Origin: Actinoplanes sp. TFC3 | GTDB lineage: Bacteria > Actinomycetota > Actinomycetes > Mycobacteriales > Micromonosporaceae | Length of the DNA stretch: 64,000 bases | Reading direction: 5' to 3' | Assembly: GCF_001553785.1 (NCBI RefSeq) | Contig: NZ_LOJP01000001.1 | Location: 2,981,280 to 3,045,279 of the forward strand | In this document: positions 30,047 through 38,841 of the stretch, piece after piece | Layout: every line of letters begins with the position of its first letter | Position numbering within the stretch: the stretch's first letter is position 1 | Notes under the pieces: model-generated | Databases searched by the model: none | Told to the model about the DNA's origin: nothing | The model's input: the letters and a program-made list of their open reading frames with translations, nothing else | Program-made: the position numbers and the translations under genes

Positions 30047-31666
30047 TCACGCCTTGGCCACGTCGTTGAGCCGCAGGAAGCTCTCGGAGGTGAACGCGAA
30101 GCCGGTGACCTTGGCGCTGACCCCGGCGTACTGCAGCCGCTCGAACAGCGGGATCACCACGCCCTGGTCGATCAGGTAGTCCTGCAGGTCCGCGTACGCC
30201 TGCTTGGTCTGCTTCTGGTCGGTGGTCCCGAGCGCCTTGGCGAACAGGTCCTGGATGCCCTTGATGACCTCGGGGGTGGCCGAGCGCTGCGCGAGAGCCT
30301 TGGAGTTGGCGACCTGCGGGTTGAGGATGAACTGCAGCGCACCGGGGTCGGCCCGGGTGAAATAGGTCGAGGCGAGGTCGTAGCTGCCCTCGGTGGTGTA
30401 GGTCGCCTGCTGCGCGGTGGTCAGCGTGCGCAGGGTCAGGTTGATGCCGACCTGCTTGAGCTGGGCCTGCAGCAGCTCGGCACCCGGGCTGGCCGCCGTG
30501 ATCGGATATTCGATCTTCAATTCGGTGCCGTTCTTGGCCCGGAACCCGTTGGCCCCCTCGGTCCAGCCGGCGTCCTGCAGCAGCTTCTTGGCGCCCTCGG
30601 GGTCGTAGGCCAGCTTCGCCGACTGGGCCTTGAAGTACGGCGTGGTCGAGTCGAAGGCGCCCTGCACCACGGGGTAGTCAGGACCATAGATCGTCGACGC
30701 GTACGTCTTCACGTCGATCGCCTTGTACAACGCCTTGCGCACCGAGGCATCAGCCAGCGGCTTGCCCGCCGAGGTGTTGGCGTACAACGCGTAGGCCGGG
30801 CCGGGCAGCGCCCGCTTCTCCACCTTGTCCCCGGACTTCTCGATGAGCTGGACGTCCTGCGGGGTGAACGGGTTACGCGGCCAGGCGATGTCGGTGGCCC
30901 CGCTGATCAGGTTGCCGGTACGGACACTGTCCTCGGCCACGTAGTTGAACACCACCCGGTCGAGCTTGGCCTCACCCTTGTTCGCCACCAGCTCGGAACC
31001 CCACGCGTAACCGGCGCGCTTGGTGAGCACCGTCTCGACCTTCGGCGTGTAGTGGTCGAGCACGAACAGCCCGGAGCCGATGATGGCCTTGCCGGTGCAG
31101 CGCTCGGCCGGGCTGAGCTGGAACTCGGCCGGGTCCGTGATGGCCAGGTTGGTGGTCGAGGTGGCCTGCAGGAACGAGGAGTTGGGCTTGCTCAGCTCGA
31201 ATTGAACGGTCTGCGGGTCGACCGCCTTGGCCCCGGTCAGGCCCTGGATGTACGACGCGCCGTACGCAGCCCCGTTTGTCGCCTTGACCGTGGCGATCCA
31301 CCCGGTGGCGTTGTCGGCGACCGCCTGCGCGTCGACCTTCTTGCCGTTGCTGAACGTCACACCGTCGCGCAGCTTGAACGTGTACGTCCTGCCGTCCGGG
31401 CTGATCTGCCAGCTCTGGGCCAGCCACGGCACGATCTTGCCGGTCTGCGGGTCCTGATCGGTGAGCGAGTCGGCCACGTTGCGCAGGATCGAGCGGTGTT
31501 CGATCCAGTAGACCTGGAACGGGTCGATGCAGGAGAACGACGGGTTGTCCGGCCAGAACGAAACCTTGAGGGTGGCGCCACCGGCGGCGGTCGAGCCGCC
31601 GCTGCCGCACGCGGTGAGCGCCAGCAGAGCGGCGGCCGTCGCGGCGAGGGGTTTCATGAATCTCAT
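30047..31666 (-). CDS. Peptide-type ABC importer, lipoprotein binding protein
   Basis: A 539-residue family 5 (DppA/OppA) solute-binding protein. The signal peptide ends in lipobox LLALTAC, so it is lipid-anchored outside the membrane. Motifs of the family include FKLRDGVTFSNGKKVDAQAV. The ATG at 31666 has GAAGGA upstream. Its place between flavin monooxygenases and the permeases suggests that the imported ligand is the monooxygenase substrate, plausibly an organosulfur compound or a small peptide. Confidence 0.86.
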   Translation of the reverse strand: MRFMKPLAATAAALLALTACGSGGSTAAGGATLKVSFWPDNPSFSCIDPFQVYWIEHRSILRNVADSLTDQDPQTGKIVPWLAQSWQISPDGRTYTFKLRDGVTFSNGKKVDAQAVADNATGWIATVKATNGAAYGASYIQGLTGAKAVDPQTVQFELSKPNSSFLQATSTTNLAITDPAEFQLSPAERCTGKAIIGSGLFVLDHYTPKVETVLTKRAGYAWGSELVANKGEAKLDRVVFNYVAEDSVRTGNLISGATDIAWPRNPFTPQDVQLIEKSGDKVEKRALPGPAYALYANTSAGKPLADASVRKALYKAIDVKTYASTIYGPDYPVVQGAFDSTTPYFKAQSAKLAYDPEGAKKLLQDAGWTEGANGFRAKNGTELKIEYPITAASPGAELLQAQLKQVGINLTLRTLTTAQQATYTTEGSYDLASTYFTRADPGALQFILNPQVANSKALAQRSATPEVIKGIQDLFAKALGTTDQKQTKQAYADLQDYLIDQGVVIPLFERLQYAGVSAKVTGFAFTSESFLRLNDVAKA

Positions 31667-31676
31667 GCGGAGTCCT

Positions 31677-32849
31677 TCACGAGGGGGAGGAAAGAAGCAC
31701 GCGGCGGCCGCCGGCCAGCAGGACGGCGTCCTCCTGGGGCGGGTGCACACGGATGCACAAGGCATCGCGCAGATGCCGTTCAAGGGCGTTGTGGCGCGAC
31801 AGCCCCGGGTTGCCCAGCGCGGCCACCGCGGTCTGGGTCGCGGCGATCACCGAGCGAGCGATGGCCACCTTGACGGCGGACAGGTCGGGTTTCTCCCCGG
31901 CCTGCAGGCGCAGCAGCACCCCGTGCAGCAGCGTCTCCGCCTGCACGATCTGCAGCTCGATCTCGCCGGCAACGGCTTGGATGCGCTCCGTCGCCGCGAT
32001 CGGCTTGCCCAGCGCGGCGGGCACCCGGCTGCGGGCGAACTCGGCGAACGCCGTGCGCGCCGCCCGGGCCACGCCGACGTACAGGGCGGGATGGCCGAAG
32101 CTGCCGGGTCCGGTCGCGGCCGCCGGATCACGGTAGCTGCCGTCGGGTTGCCGCGGGATCTCCCGGAAGGCGTCGGCGCCCAGCAGCACGTCCTGGTACC
32201 GGACGTCGTGGGTGTTGGAGGCGCGCAGGCCCAGGTGGTCCCAGGTGTCGATCCAGGTGATGCCGGCGGCGTCGCCGGGCACGATGACGTGGCCGACCCG
32301 GGGGCGTTGCGGGTCGCCGTCCGGCTCGTCGGCGACGGCCCACACCACGTGGTAGGCCAGGCCGGTACCGCCGGTGGCGTACGCCTTGCGGCCGTTGAGC
32401 ACCCAACCGCCGGCCGTACGCGTCACCGTGGTCCGGGGCAGGCCACCGCGGGCCGGGGCACCGAGTTCGGGTTCCGCGCGGATGGCGTTGACCAGGGCCG
32501 GTCCGGTCTGCGAGCGGCGCAGCAGGTCGTCGTAGGATCGCTCGGGCCAGGTGGCGGACGCGGCTTGAGCGGCGTGGGTGGTGAGCGTGTTGGCGGCGAG
32601 CAGGCCGACCGAGGCGTCGCCTTCGCCGATGGCGGTGAGGATGCGGGCGGTGTCGCGCGGACCGAGCCCGGGGCCGCCGTACTGCCGGCCGATTGTCGCG
32701 GTGAGCAGCCCGGCGCGGTGCACGGCTTCGATGCCGGCCCACGGGAGTTCGGCGCTGCGGTCGTACTCGCCGGCGGTTTTCGCGATCTCCGAGGTGAGGG
32801 CGGTCAGGGCCGCGTCGGACAGGTCGGGTCCGGCGAACGGGTACGTCAC
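31677..32849 (-). CDS. SfnB/DszC-like flavin monooxygenase (acyl-CoA dehydrogenase fold)
   Basis: A 390-residue protein with the three-part acyl-CoA dehydrogenase fold: N-terminal helices (~10-115), beta domain (~120-220, GGWVLNGRKAYATGGTG) and C-terminal helices (~230-385). The sequence follows the SfnB/DszC branch, whose members use reduced FMN and oxygen on sulfur compounds instead of oxidising acyl-CoA. The catalytic Glu of true acyl-CoA dehydrogenases is not evident. The GTG start overlaps the LLM gene stop (GTGA). Role in desulfurisation is inferred from the family and neighbours. Confidence 0.8.
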   Translation of the reverse strand: MTYPFAGPDLSDAALTALTSEIAKTAGEYDRSAELPWAGIEAVHRAGLLTATIGRQYGGPGLGPRDTARILTAIGEGDASVGLLAANTLTTHAAQAASATWPERSYDDLLRRSQTGPALVNAIRAEPELGAPARGGLPRTTVTRTAGGWVLNGRKAYATGGTGLAYHVVWAVADEPDGDPQRPRVGHVIVPGDAAGITWIDTWDHLGLRASNTHDVRYQDVLLGADAFREIPRQPDGSYRDPAAATGPGSFGHPALYVGVARAARTAFAEFARSRVPAALGKPIAATERIQAVAGEIELQIVQAETLLHGVLLRLQAGEKPDLSAVKVAIARSVIAATQTAVAALGNPGLSRHNALERHLRDALCIRVHPPQEDAVLLAGGRRVLLSSPS

Positions 32850-34030
32850 GACCGGCCCGCGAACTGCGCGTACTCCGGGGCGTAGTTGCCCGGGTGCTCG
32901 GCTTGCAGGGTGCCGCGCTGCCCGGTGGCCTTGCGGTGGGCGATCTCCTGACGCACCAGCGGCAGCACGTAGCGGCCGTAGTCGACGGCGTCGGCCAGGG
33001 TGTCGTAGCCGCGGATCGACACCAGCGACGCGCCCTGGTCGACGTAGTCGAGGATCGCGGCGGCCACGGTTTCGGGCGAGCCGACCAGGGCCGTGGAGGC
33101 GCCGGCCCCGTTGGTGACAGCGGCGGTACGCGTCCACAACGCCCGGTCGTACAGCTCGGATCTGTTCGCAAAGGCCAGCGCCCGCTGCGAGCCGACGTTC
33201 TGCGGGGTGCCTTGCAGCTGCGGGCGTACGGTGCGGAAGTTGGCCGCGATCCGCTGCACGTACTCGCCGGCTTTGCGCCAGGCCAGCTCGTCGGTCTGCG
33301 CGATGATCGGCCGGAAGGTCACCCAGATGCGCGGCCGGGTGGTGCGTCCGGCGTCGCGGGCGATGGCGTTGACCCGGTCGATCTCGGTGCGCAGGTCGGC
33401 CAGCGGCTCACCCCAGAAGCTGAAGATGTCGGCCTTGGCCCCGCCGACCCCGAAGGCCTCGTCGGACTGCCCACCGATGGAGATGGGGATCGATTGCTCG
33501 TACGGGGCGAAGCCCGGCCCGAAGTCGTCGAACTTGTAGAACTCGCCGTCGTGGCTGAACGCCGCCGGCTCGCTCCAGGAGCGGCGCAGCAGGTCGATGT
33601 ACTCCGACGTACGGGCGTAGCGCTTGTTCTTGGGCAGGTAATCGCCTTGACGGGCTTGCTCGGCGTCGCTGCCCCCGGAGATCAGGTGGACCACGGCGCG
33701 GCCCTCGGTCAGCTGGTCGAGGGTGGCCAGCTTCTGCGCCGCGACGGTGGGCAGGGTGGTGTTCGGGCGCAGCGCCACGATCGGCTTGATCCGCTCGGTG
33801 AGCTGGCCGACCGCGCTGGCGGTGACGAACGAGTCGGCGGTGCCCGAGCCGTACGGCAGCAGCGTGTAGTCGTAGCCGCCCTCCTCCAGCGAACGCACGT
33901 AGCGCCGGAAGTACGCCAGGTCGATGCCCCGCGAGGGCACCGGGTGCAGCTCGGTCGACGGGTTGAGGTGCGACAGGCTGATGAACTCGACGTCGGGTGC
34001 GGCCGTCGAGGGAAGGTCGTCGGTGCTCAT
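32846..34030 (-). CDS. LLM-class flavin monooxygenase (SsuD-like), copy 2
   Basis: A 394-residue luciferase-like TIM-barrel protein of the alkanesulfonate monooxygenase group. Characteristic segments are RIKPIVALRPNTTLPTVAAQ, VVHLISGGSDAEQARQGDYL and KADIFSFWGEPLADL, which bind reduced FMN and the sulfonate. It should cleave C-S bonds to release sulfite. It is a paralogue of the next gene upstream, and its ATG overlaps that gene's stop (ATGA). The exact substrate is unknown. Confidence 0.86.
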   Translation of the reverse strand: MSTDDLPSTAAPDVEFISLSHLNPSTELHPVPSRGIDLAYFRRYVRSLEEGGYDYTLLPYGSGTADSFVTASAVGQLTERIKPIVALRPNTTLPTVAAQKLATLDQLTEGRAVVHLISGGSDAEQARQGDYLPKNKRYARTSEYIDLLRRSWSEPAAFSHDGEFYKFDDFGPGFAPYEQSIPISIGGQSDEAFGVGGAKADIFSFWGEPLADLRTEIDRVNAIARDAGRTTRPRIWVTFRPIIAQTDELAWRKAGEYVQRIAANFRTVRPQLQGTPQNVGSQRALAFANRSELYDRALWTRTAAVTNGAGASTALVGSPETVAAAILDYVDQGASLVSIRGYDTLADAVDYGRYVLPLVRQEIAHRKATGQRGTLQAEHPGNYAPEYAQFAGRS

Positions 34031-35169
34031 GCGGGGGTCCTCTCTGCGTATGCCCCTGGGTGTTCGTCCTGCAGGGGGCCGCGTTGCCCCGTCGCCTCCC
34101 GGTGCGCCAGTTCCTGGCGGACCAGCGGGAGGATGTACCGGCCGTAGTCGATGAGGTCGTTGAGGTTGTCGTAGCCGCGGATGGAGATCAGCTCGGCGCC
34201 CAGATCCACGTAGTCCAGGATCGCGGCGGCCACCGTCTCGGGGGTGCCGACCAGCGCGGTGGAGGCGCCGGCGGCACCGGTCGCCGAGGCGGTCGGGGTC
34301 CACAGCGCCCGGTCGTGCACGTCGCCCCGACCGGCGATCTCCAGCAGGCGCTGCGAGCCCACGTTCTGCGGGGCCGCCCCGCCCAGCGAGGAGCGGAACG
34401 GGTGGGGACCACCGGCGCGCAGCACCGAGAGGATGCGCTCGGCCTTCTGCCAGGCCAGGTCCTCGGTGGAGGCGATGATCGGGCGGAACGTCACCCAGAT
34501 CCGGGGCCGGTCGGTGCGGCCCGCCGCGCGAGCCTCGGCCTGCACGGCATCGATCTGCTCGCGGGTGTCGGCCAGCGGCTCACCCCACAGCCCGAAGATG
34601 TCGCCGCGGGCGCCACCGACCCGGTACGCCTCGGCCGAGGACCCGCCGACGGAGACCGGGATGGTGCCGTGCGTGGGCCGGACCAGGCTCAGGAAGTTCT
34701 CGAAGCGGTAGAACTCCCCCTCGTGGTCGAACGGCTCGGTGCTGCTCCAGACCTTGCGGACGATGTCGATGTACTCCGCCGTACGGGCGTAGCGCCGCTC
34801 TTTGGGCAGGTAGTCGCCTTCGCGGGCCTGTTCGGCGTCGCTGCCGCCGGAGATGAAGTGCACCACCGCCCGGCCGGCGCCGAACTGATCGAGCGTAGCC
34901 AGCGCCTTGGCCGCCACGGTCGGATAGACGGTGTTCGGGCGCAGCGCCACGATCGGGGTGACGCGTTCGCTGCGGGCCACGATCTGATTGGCGATGGCGA
35001 ACTGGTCCTGGAACGAGGACGCGTAGGCGCACAGGGTGTAGTCGAAGCCGGCGTCCTCGAGAGCGTTGACGTACCGGGTGAAGAAGGGCAGGTCGATGCC
35101 GGCCTGACCGAGGCGGTTGAGTTCGTTGCCGGCGTTGACGTTGACGGCGCTGATGAACTGGACGCTCAT
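34027..35169 (-). CDS. LLM-class flavin monooxygenase (SsuD-like), copy 1
   Basis: A 380-residue paralogue of the protein encoded downstream, with the same landmarks (RVTPIVALRPNTVYPTVAAK, VVHFISGGSDAEQAREGDYL, RGDIFGLWGEPLADT) and a closely related C-terminus. The two may act on different chain lengths or form a mixed oligomer. No flavin reductase gene is seen nearby, so FMNH2 must come from elsewhere. Start and stop overlap both neighbours by four bases. Confidence 0.86.
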   Translation of the reverse strand: MSVQFISAVNVNAGNELNRLGQAGIDLPFFTRYVNALEDAGFDYTLCAYASSFQDQFAIANQIVARSERVTPIVALRPNTVYPTVAAKALATLDQFGAGRAVVHFISGGSDAEQAREGDYLPKERRYARTAEYIDIVRKVWSSTEPFDHEGEFYRFENFLSLVRPTHGTIPVSVGGSSAEAYRVGGARGDIFGLWGEPLADTREQIDAVQAEARAAGRTDRPRIWVTFRPIIASTEDLAWQKAERILSVLRAGGPHPFRSSLGGAAPQNVGSQRLLEIAGRGDVHDRALWTPTASATGAAGASTALVGTPETVAAAILDYVDLGAELISIRGYDNLNDLIDYGRYILPLVRQELAHREATGQRGPLQDEHPGAYAERTPA

Positions 35170-35924
35170 GCGGGCGACCCGGCTCGCAGCGGCTCGGCGA
35201 GCGCGATGGGTGGCAGTCCGGCGCCGCCGCGCAGACGTTCGAGGAACAGCACGATGGTCGCGGCCACGGTGCGGTGCGTCTGGTCGTTGAGCACGTCGTG
35301 CGGGCCTCCGGCGATGCTCACCAACTCTGCGTGGGGCACCGCGGCGTAGAAGTCGCGGGCGTCGGCGAGCGGGCTGACGGTGTCCTCACGGCCGTGCAGG
35401 CCGAGCACGGGCAGGGAGATGCGCGCTGCGGCCTGCGCGTCGAACCAGTCCGGCGGGAGATCGGTGAAGAGTTCCCCCGCCCGTACGCCCGAAGCGCTGA
35501 TCCGGCCCCGATGGGTGGGGCAGAAGCTGCGGGCATCCAGTTCGCCATCCCAGTCGCGGGCGGTGCTCGCGGTGGCCGCGGTGGGCAGCCCGGCCAGGAT
35601 GAGGGCGTTGACGCCGGGCAGCTCGGCGCGGGCGGCCAGGTGGGCCGCGTACGCCGCTCCCCCGTCCGAGCCGGCAACGACGCGGGGCTTGTCGGCGTCG
35701 GCGGTTTCGAGCAGCCCGGTCAGCTGGGCCCGCGCCTGATCCGGCGAGTCGCTGGGCGCCGTGACGACGTGCACCCGGTAGGCGTCCGCGGCCAGGCGCT
35801 TGCCGAGGCGTTCGTACACCTGCGGCGACTCACCGCGCCCGGGCAGCAGGATGACGGTTCCCCGCAGGGGCATCGGTTCGGGCTCGGTCCAGGTGAGCAC
35901 TTCGGCCTGGTGGGTGAGGGTCAT
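35166..35924 (-). CDS. Alpha/beta hydrolase, first gene of the sulfur-type operon
   Basis: A 252-residue hydrolase. It has oxyanion segment TVILLPGRGESPQVYERLG, a nucleophile elbow reading VAGSDGGAAYAAH (Asp in place of the usual Ser or Cys after GS), acid LHGREDTVSPLAD and base AGGPHDVLND. If Asp is the nucleophile it would resemble dienelactone- or haloalkane-type enzymes; the Ser one position earlier is an alternative. The ATG at 35924 has GGAAGG upstream. It opens a ten-gene transcript. Confidence 0.75.
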   Translation of the reverse strand: MTLTHQAEVLTWTEPEPMPLRGTVILLPGRGESPQVYERLGKRLAADAYRVHVVTAPSDSPDQARAQLTGLLETADADKPRVVAGSDGGAAYAAHLAARAELPGVNALILAGLPTAATASTARDWDGELDARSFCPTHRGRISASGVRAGELFTDLPPDWFDAQAAARISLPVLGLHGREDTVSPLADARDFYAAVPHAELVSIAGGPHDVLNDQTHRTVAATIVLFLERLRGGAGLPPIALAEPLRAGSPA

Positions 35925-35957
35925 CGAGGGCCTTCCGGCGGTTGATTGCCTACAACA

Positions 35958-35974
35958 CCTACCAAGCTAGTAGG
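35958..35974. promoter_or_regulatory. Palindrome CCTAC-N7-GTAGG before the sulfur-type operon
   Basis: CCTAC (35958-35962) and GTAGG (35970-35974) form a perfect inverted repeat 34 bases upstream of the operon's first ATG, in the only gap between this operon and the LysR gene. On the coding strand a TACTAG box that could serve as -10 overlaps it, so a repressor site is a fair reading. This is inference from position and symmetry alone. Confidence 0.45.
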
Positions 35975-36026
35975 GCATGCGGGACGGCGTCCAACGCGGA
36001 TTCGCGATCACACCGATTGCGATCGC

Positions 36027-36878
36027 TTATCGAACGGCGGGGATGCGACCCTGGGCAAGCACCGCATGCAAGGCCTCGGTGACCGCCGCCACCACCTGCG
36101 CGTCGGCACCGTTGCGGGCGCGCAGGCTCAGCGCGGCAGGCAGCACCGGTGGCAGATCCGTACGTTCGCGCAGCCCGTCCGGAGTGGCCGCAGCGGTCGC
36201 CATCAGGGCCACGCCGAGCCCGCTGCGCACCGCTTCCAGCACCCCGGCCACATAACCGCTGTCACAGACCACGTACGGATCGAGGCCCCGGCCGGTCAGC
36301 GCGGTGAGCGCCCGGCTGCGCAGCACACAGGGCTCCTCGATGGCCACCACCGGCCACGGCCCGCTGGGCGGTTCCCAGCCGGTGGCCGCGTACCAGGTCA
36401 ACGGCAGCGAGCCCACCGGCACCCCGTCGGCCGAGGACGCCTCGGCCAGGTGCACCGCCACGTCGAGCGAGCCCCGGTCGACCGCAGCGTCCAGCCGGCG
36501 GGTGCGGTCGATGCGGAACCGCACCTGGTGTCCGGGCAGCGCGGCGGTGATCGCGGGCAGGATCAGGTCCGCAGCGTGCTCGCTGGTGCCGAAGGTGATC
36601 GCCGGGCGTTCGGGGCCGACCAGCCGGCGCAGCGCCTCGTCGTGCGCCGCGAGGATCCGCCGGGCCTCGCCGAGCAGCGCCTGCCCGTCCGGGGTGAACG
36701 CGGTGGCCCGGCCCTGTCGCTCGACGACCGGCCGGCCGATCGTCTTCTCCAGGCGGCGTACGTGCTGACTCACCGCCGACTGACTCACCCGCAGCGCCGC
36801 CGCCGCCCGGTGGAAGCCGCCGCAGTCGGCCACCGCTACGAGGCTGCGCAGCGCAAGAATGTCCAGCACCTGTCCCAT
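36027..36878 (-). CDS. LysR-family transcriptional regulator
   Basis: A 283-residue regulator: winged helix at residues ~5-62 (RSLVAVADCGGFHRAAAALR, SQSAVSQHVRRLEKTIG) and an effector-binding domain (~88-280). The ATG at 36878 is preferred to a GTG at 36887. It lies between the sulfur-type operon (downstream, same strand) and the divergent reductase-sulfurtransferase gene, so it could control both. CysB and Cbl, the sulfur regulators of enterobacteria, belong to the same family, but this protein is not clearly their orthologue. Confidence 0.88.
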   Translation of the reverse strand: MGQVLDILALRSLVAVADCGGFHRAAAALRVSQSAVSQHVRRLEKTIGRPVVERQGRATAFTPDGQALLGEARRILAAHDEALRRLVGPERPAITFGTSEHAADLILPAITAALPGHQVRFRIDRTRRLDAAVDRGSLDVAVHLAEASSADGVPVGSLPLTWYAATGWEPPSGPWPVVAIEEPCVLRSRALTALTGRGLDPYVVCDSGYVAGVLEAVRSGLGVALMATAAATPDGLRERTDLPPVLPAALSLRARNGADAQVVAAVTEALHAVLAQGRIPAVR

Positions 36879-36920
36879 GCGGCGCACGCTAGCAACCGAT
36901 TGATAAGAAGTTGTGTTCGA

Positions 36921-36932
36921 TGCCGATCGGCA
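36921..36932. promoter_or_regulatory. 12-base palindrome TGCCGATCGGCA
   Basis: A perfect 12-base palindrome lies in the 139-base gap between the divergent LysR gene and the reductase-sulfurtransferase gene, 42 bases from the regulator ATG. It may be a regulator site, but GC-rich palindromes of this size also occur by chance. Confidence 0.35.
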
Positions 36933-37017
36933 ATCCAGGCTGGACAGCCGGGCCGGTGCACCACCATGCTGAACCCGACCAAATTCCTAGCAAATTGATG
37001 GGCAAAAGGGGCAATAG

Positions 37018-38841
37018 ATGAGCCGCTACGTGGTGATCGGTGCCGGGGCGGTCGGTGCCTCGATCGCCGCCGAGCTGCACCGGGCCGGCATCGAGACCGT
37101 GCTGATCGCCCGGGGCGCCCAGCTCGCCGCGCTGCGCGAGCGTGGCCTGACCTACCTGCGCCCGGACGGCGAGCACCAGCTACGCATCCCGGTCGCCGCC
37201 GGACCGGACGAGGTCGACCTGACCGGCGATGACGTTCTGCTGCTGGCCACCAAGAGCACCGGCACCGAGGCTGCGGTGCGCGAGTGGGCGTGGCGCCCGG
37301 TCAAGCTGGCCGATGGCGGCTCCGGGCTGGCGGCCACCGAGCTGCCGATGGTGACGCTGCAGAACGGGCTGGCCAACGAACGCATTGCGCTGCGCTCGTT
37401 CGCCCGGGTGATCGGTGCCGTGGTGTGGATCCCGGCCACCTTCGCCGTCCCCGGTGAGGTGGTCAACCACGGCTTCCCCGCGCCCGCCGCGGTCTGGCTG
37501 GGGCGGCTCCCGGCCCAGCCAGATGCCGCCGTCGCCCGGATCGCCGCCGACCTGCGCCGCGGCGGCATCCTCGCCCAGGAGGCCGGCGACATCGCCGCGC
37601 ACAAGGCCGGCAAGCTGCTCGGCAACCTCGTCAATACCCTGGACGCGCTCTATGCGCCCAGCGTGCTGCGCGACGCGGCCCTGCAACGGCTCAAGACCGA
37701 GGCCCGGGCGGTCTACGCGGCCGCCGGCATCGAGGCGGTCCAGCCCGATCCCGGTGACTTCCGGGTTGCCGAGGTGCCCGGGCGGGCCCGCGCCGGCAAC
37801 TCGACCCGGCAGAGCCTGGCTCGCGCCGCGACCCCCGAAACCGACTACCTCGACGGGGAGATCGTGCTGCTCGGCCGCCTGCACGGGGTGGACACCCCGG
37901 CCGCCGCCGCCGTCCAGGCCCGCCTGCACCGGGCGGTCGCCGAGGGCACACCCGCCGCCTCGCTCGACGACGCGGATCTCAGCGCCACCCTGCCCGGCCT
38001 GCCCCGGCCGGGCCGCACCGCCGACCGCCCGGTGCTGATCGGCGCCGAGGAGCTGTACCGCCGGGTGGCCCAGCCCGACGCGCCGCTGCTGCTCGACGTG
38101 CGCTGGGCGCTCGGCGACCCGCACGGCGCCGAGCACTACCGGGCCGGGCATCTGCCCGGTGCCGTCTACGTCGACCTGGACACCGAGTTGGCCGGTCCGC
38201 ACGCGCCCAGCGCCGGACGGCACCCACTGCCGCCAGTCGAGCAGTTGCAGGCCGCGGCCCGCCGCTGGGGGCTCGAGCAGAACCGGGCCGTCGTGGTCTA
38301 TGACAACACCGGCGGGCTCGCCGCAGCCCGAGCCTGGTGGCTGCTGCGCTGGGCCGGGGTCAGCGACGTGCGCCTGCTCGACGGCGGCCTGGCGGCCTGG
38401 GGCGCGGCCGGCTACGGCGAAGCCACCGGCGAGGCCCGCACGCCGGTGCCCGGCGATGTCGTGCTCACCGCGGGCCACCTGCCCACGCTCACCGCCGATG
38501 AGGCCGCGGCCCTGCCGACCGGCGGCACCCTGCTCGACGCCCGGGCCGCCGAGCGGTACCGCGGCGAGGTCGAGCCCATCGACCCGAGAGCCGGCCACAT
38601 ACCGGGCGCGGTCAGCGCCCCGACCACCGGCAACCTGCAGGACGGCGTACCGCTGTTCCGGACCGCCGAGGACCTGCGGGAGCGCTTCGCCGAGGTGAGC
38701 GGGCCGGTCGGTGTCTACTGCGGCTCGGGGGTGACCGCGGCCCACGAGATCGTGGCGCTCGCCGTCGCCGGCATCGACGCGGCGCTCTACCCCGGCTCGT
38801 GGTCCGCCTGGTCCGCCGACCCGTCGCGGCCGGTGGCATGA
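37018..38841 (+). CDS. Fusion of ketopantoate-reductase-like and mercaptopyruvate sulfurtransferase-like domains
   Basis: A 607-residue two-enzyme fusion. Residues 1-~315 follow the ketopantoate reductase family: Rossmann motif VIGAGAVGASIA, VTLQNGLANE and catalytic Lys region AAHKAGKLLGNLVNTLDAL. Residues ~335-605 are two rhodanese domains. The first is inactive-looking (VVYDNTGGLAAA at the loop). The second carries active loop YCGSGVTAAHE; CGSGVTA marks 3-mercaptopyruvate sulfurtransferases, whereas thiosulfate enzymes usually have CRKGVTA. An AAAAGGGG site precedes the ATG. It may reduce a 2-oxo acid while handling the sulfur it carries. The fusion is continuous, with no frameshift. Confidence 0.85.
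   Translation: MSRYVVIGAGAVGASIAAELHRAGIETVLIARGAQLAALRERGLTYLRPDGEHQLRIPVAAGPDEVDLTGDDVLLLATKSTGTEAAVREWAWRPVKLADGGSGLAATELPMVTLQNGLANERIALRSFARVIGAVVWIPATFAVPGEVVNHGFPAPAAVWLGRLPAQPDAAVARIAADLRRGGILAQEAGDIAAHKAGKLLGNLVNTLDALYAPSVLRDAALQRLKTEARAVYAAAGIEAVQPDPGDFRVAEVPGRARAGNSTRQSLARAATPETDYLDGEIVLLGRLHGVDTPAAAAVQARLHRAVAEGTPAASLDDADLSATLPGLPRPGRTADRPVLIGAEELYRRVAQPDAPLLLDVRWALGDPHGAEHYRAGHLPGAVYVDLDTELAGPHAPSAGRHPLPPVEQLQAAARRWGLEQNRAVVVYDNTGGLAAARAWWLLRWAGVSDVRLLDGGLAAWGAAGYGEATGEARTPVPGDVVLTAGHLPTLTADEAAALPTGGTLLDARAAERYRGEVEPIDPRAGHIPGAVSAPTTGNLQDGVPLFRTAEDLRERFAEVSGPVGVYCGSGVTAAHEIVALAVAGIDAALYPGSWSAWSADPSRPVA

Noticed and set aside
35925..36026. A SAM-type riboswitch before the sulfur-type operon
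   Set aside because: The gap is only about 100 bases and contains a short palindrome but none of the multi-stem structure such riboswitches need.
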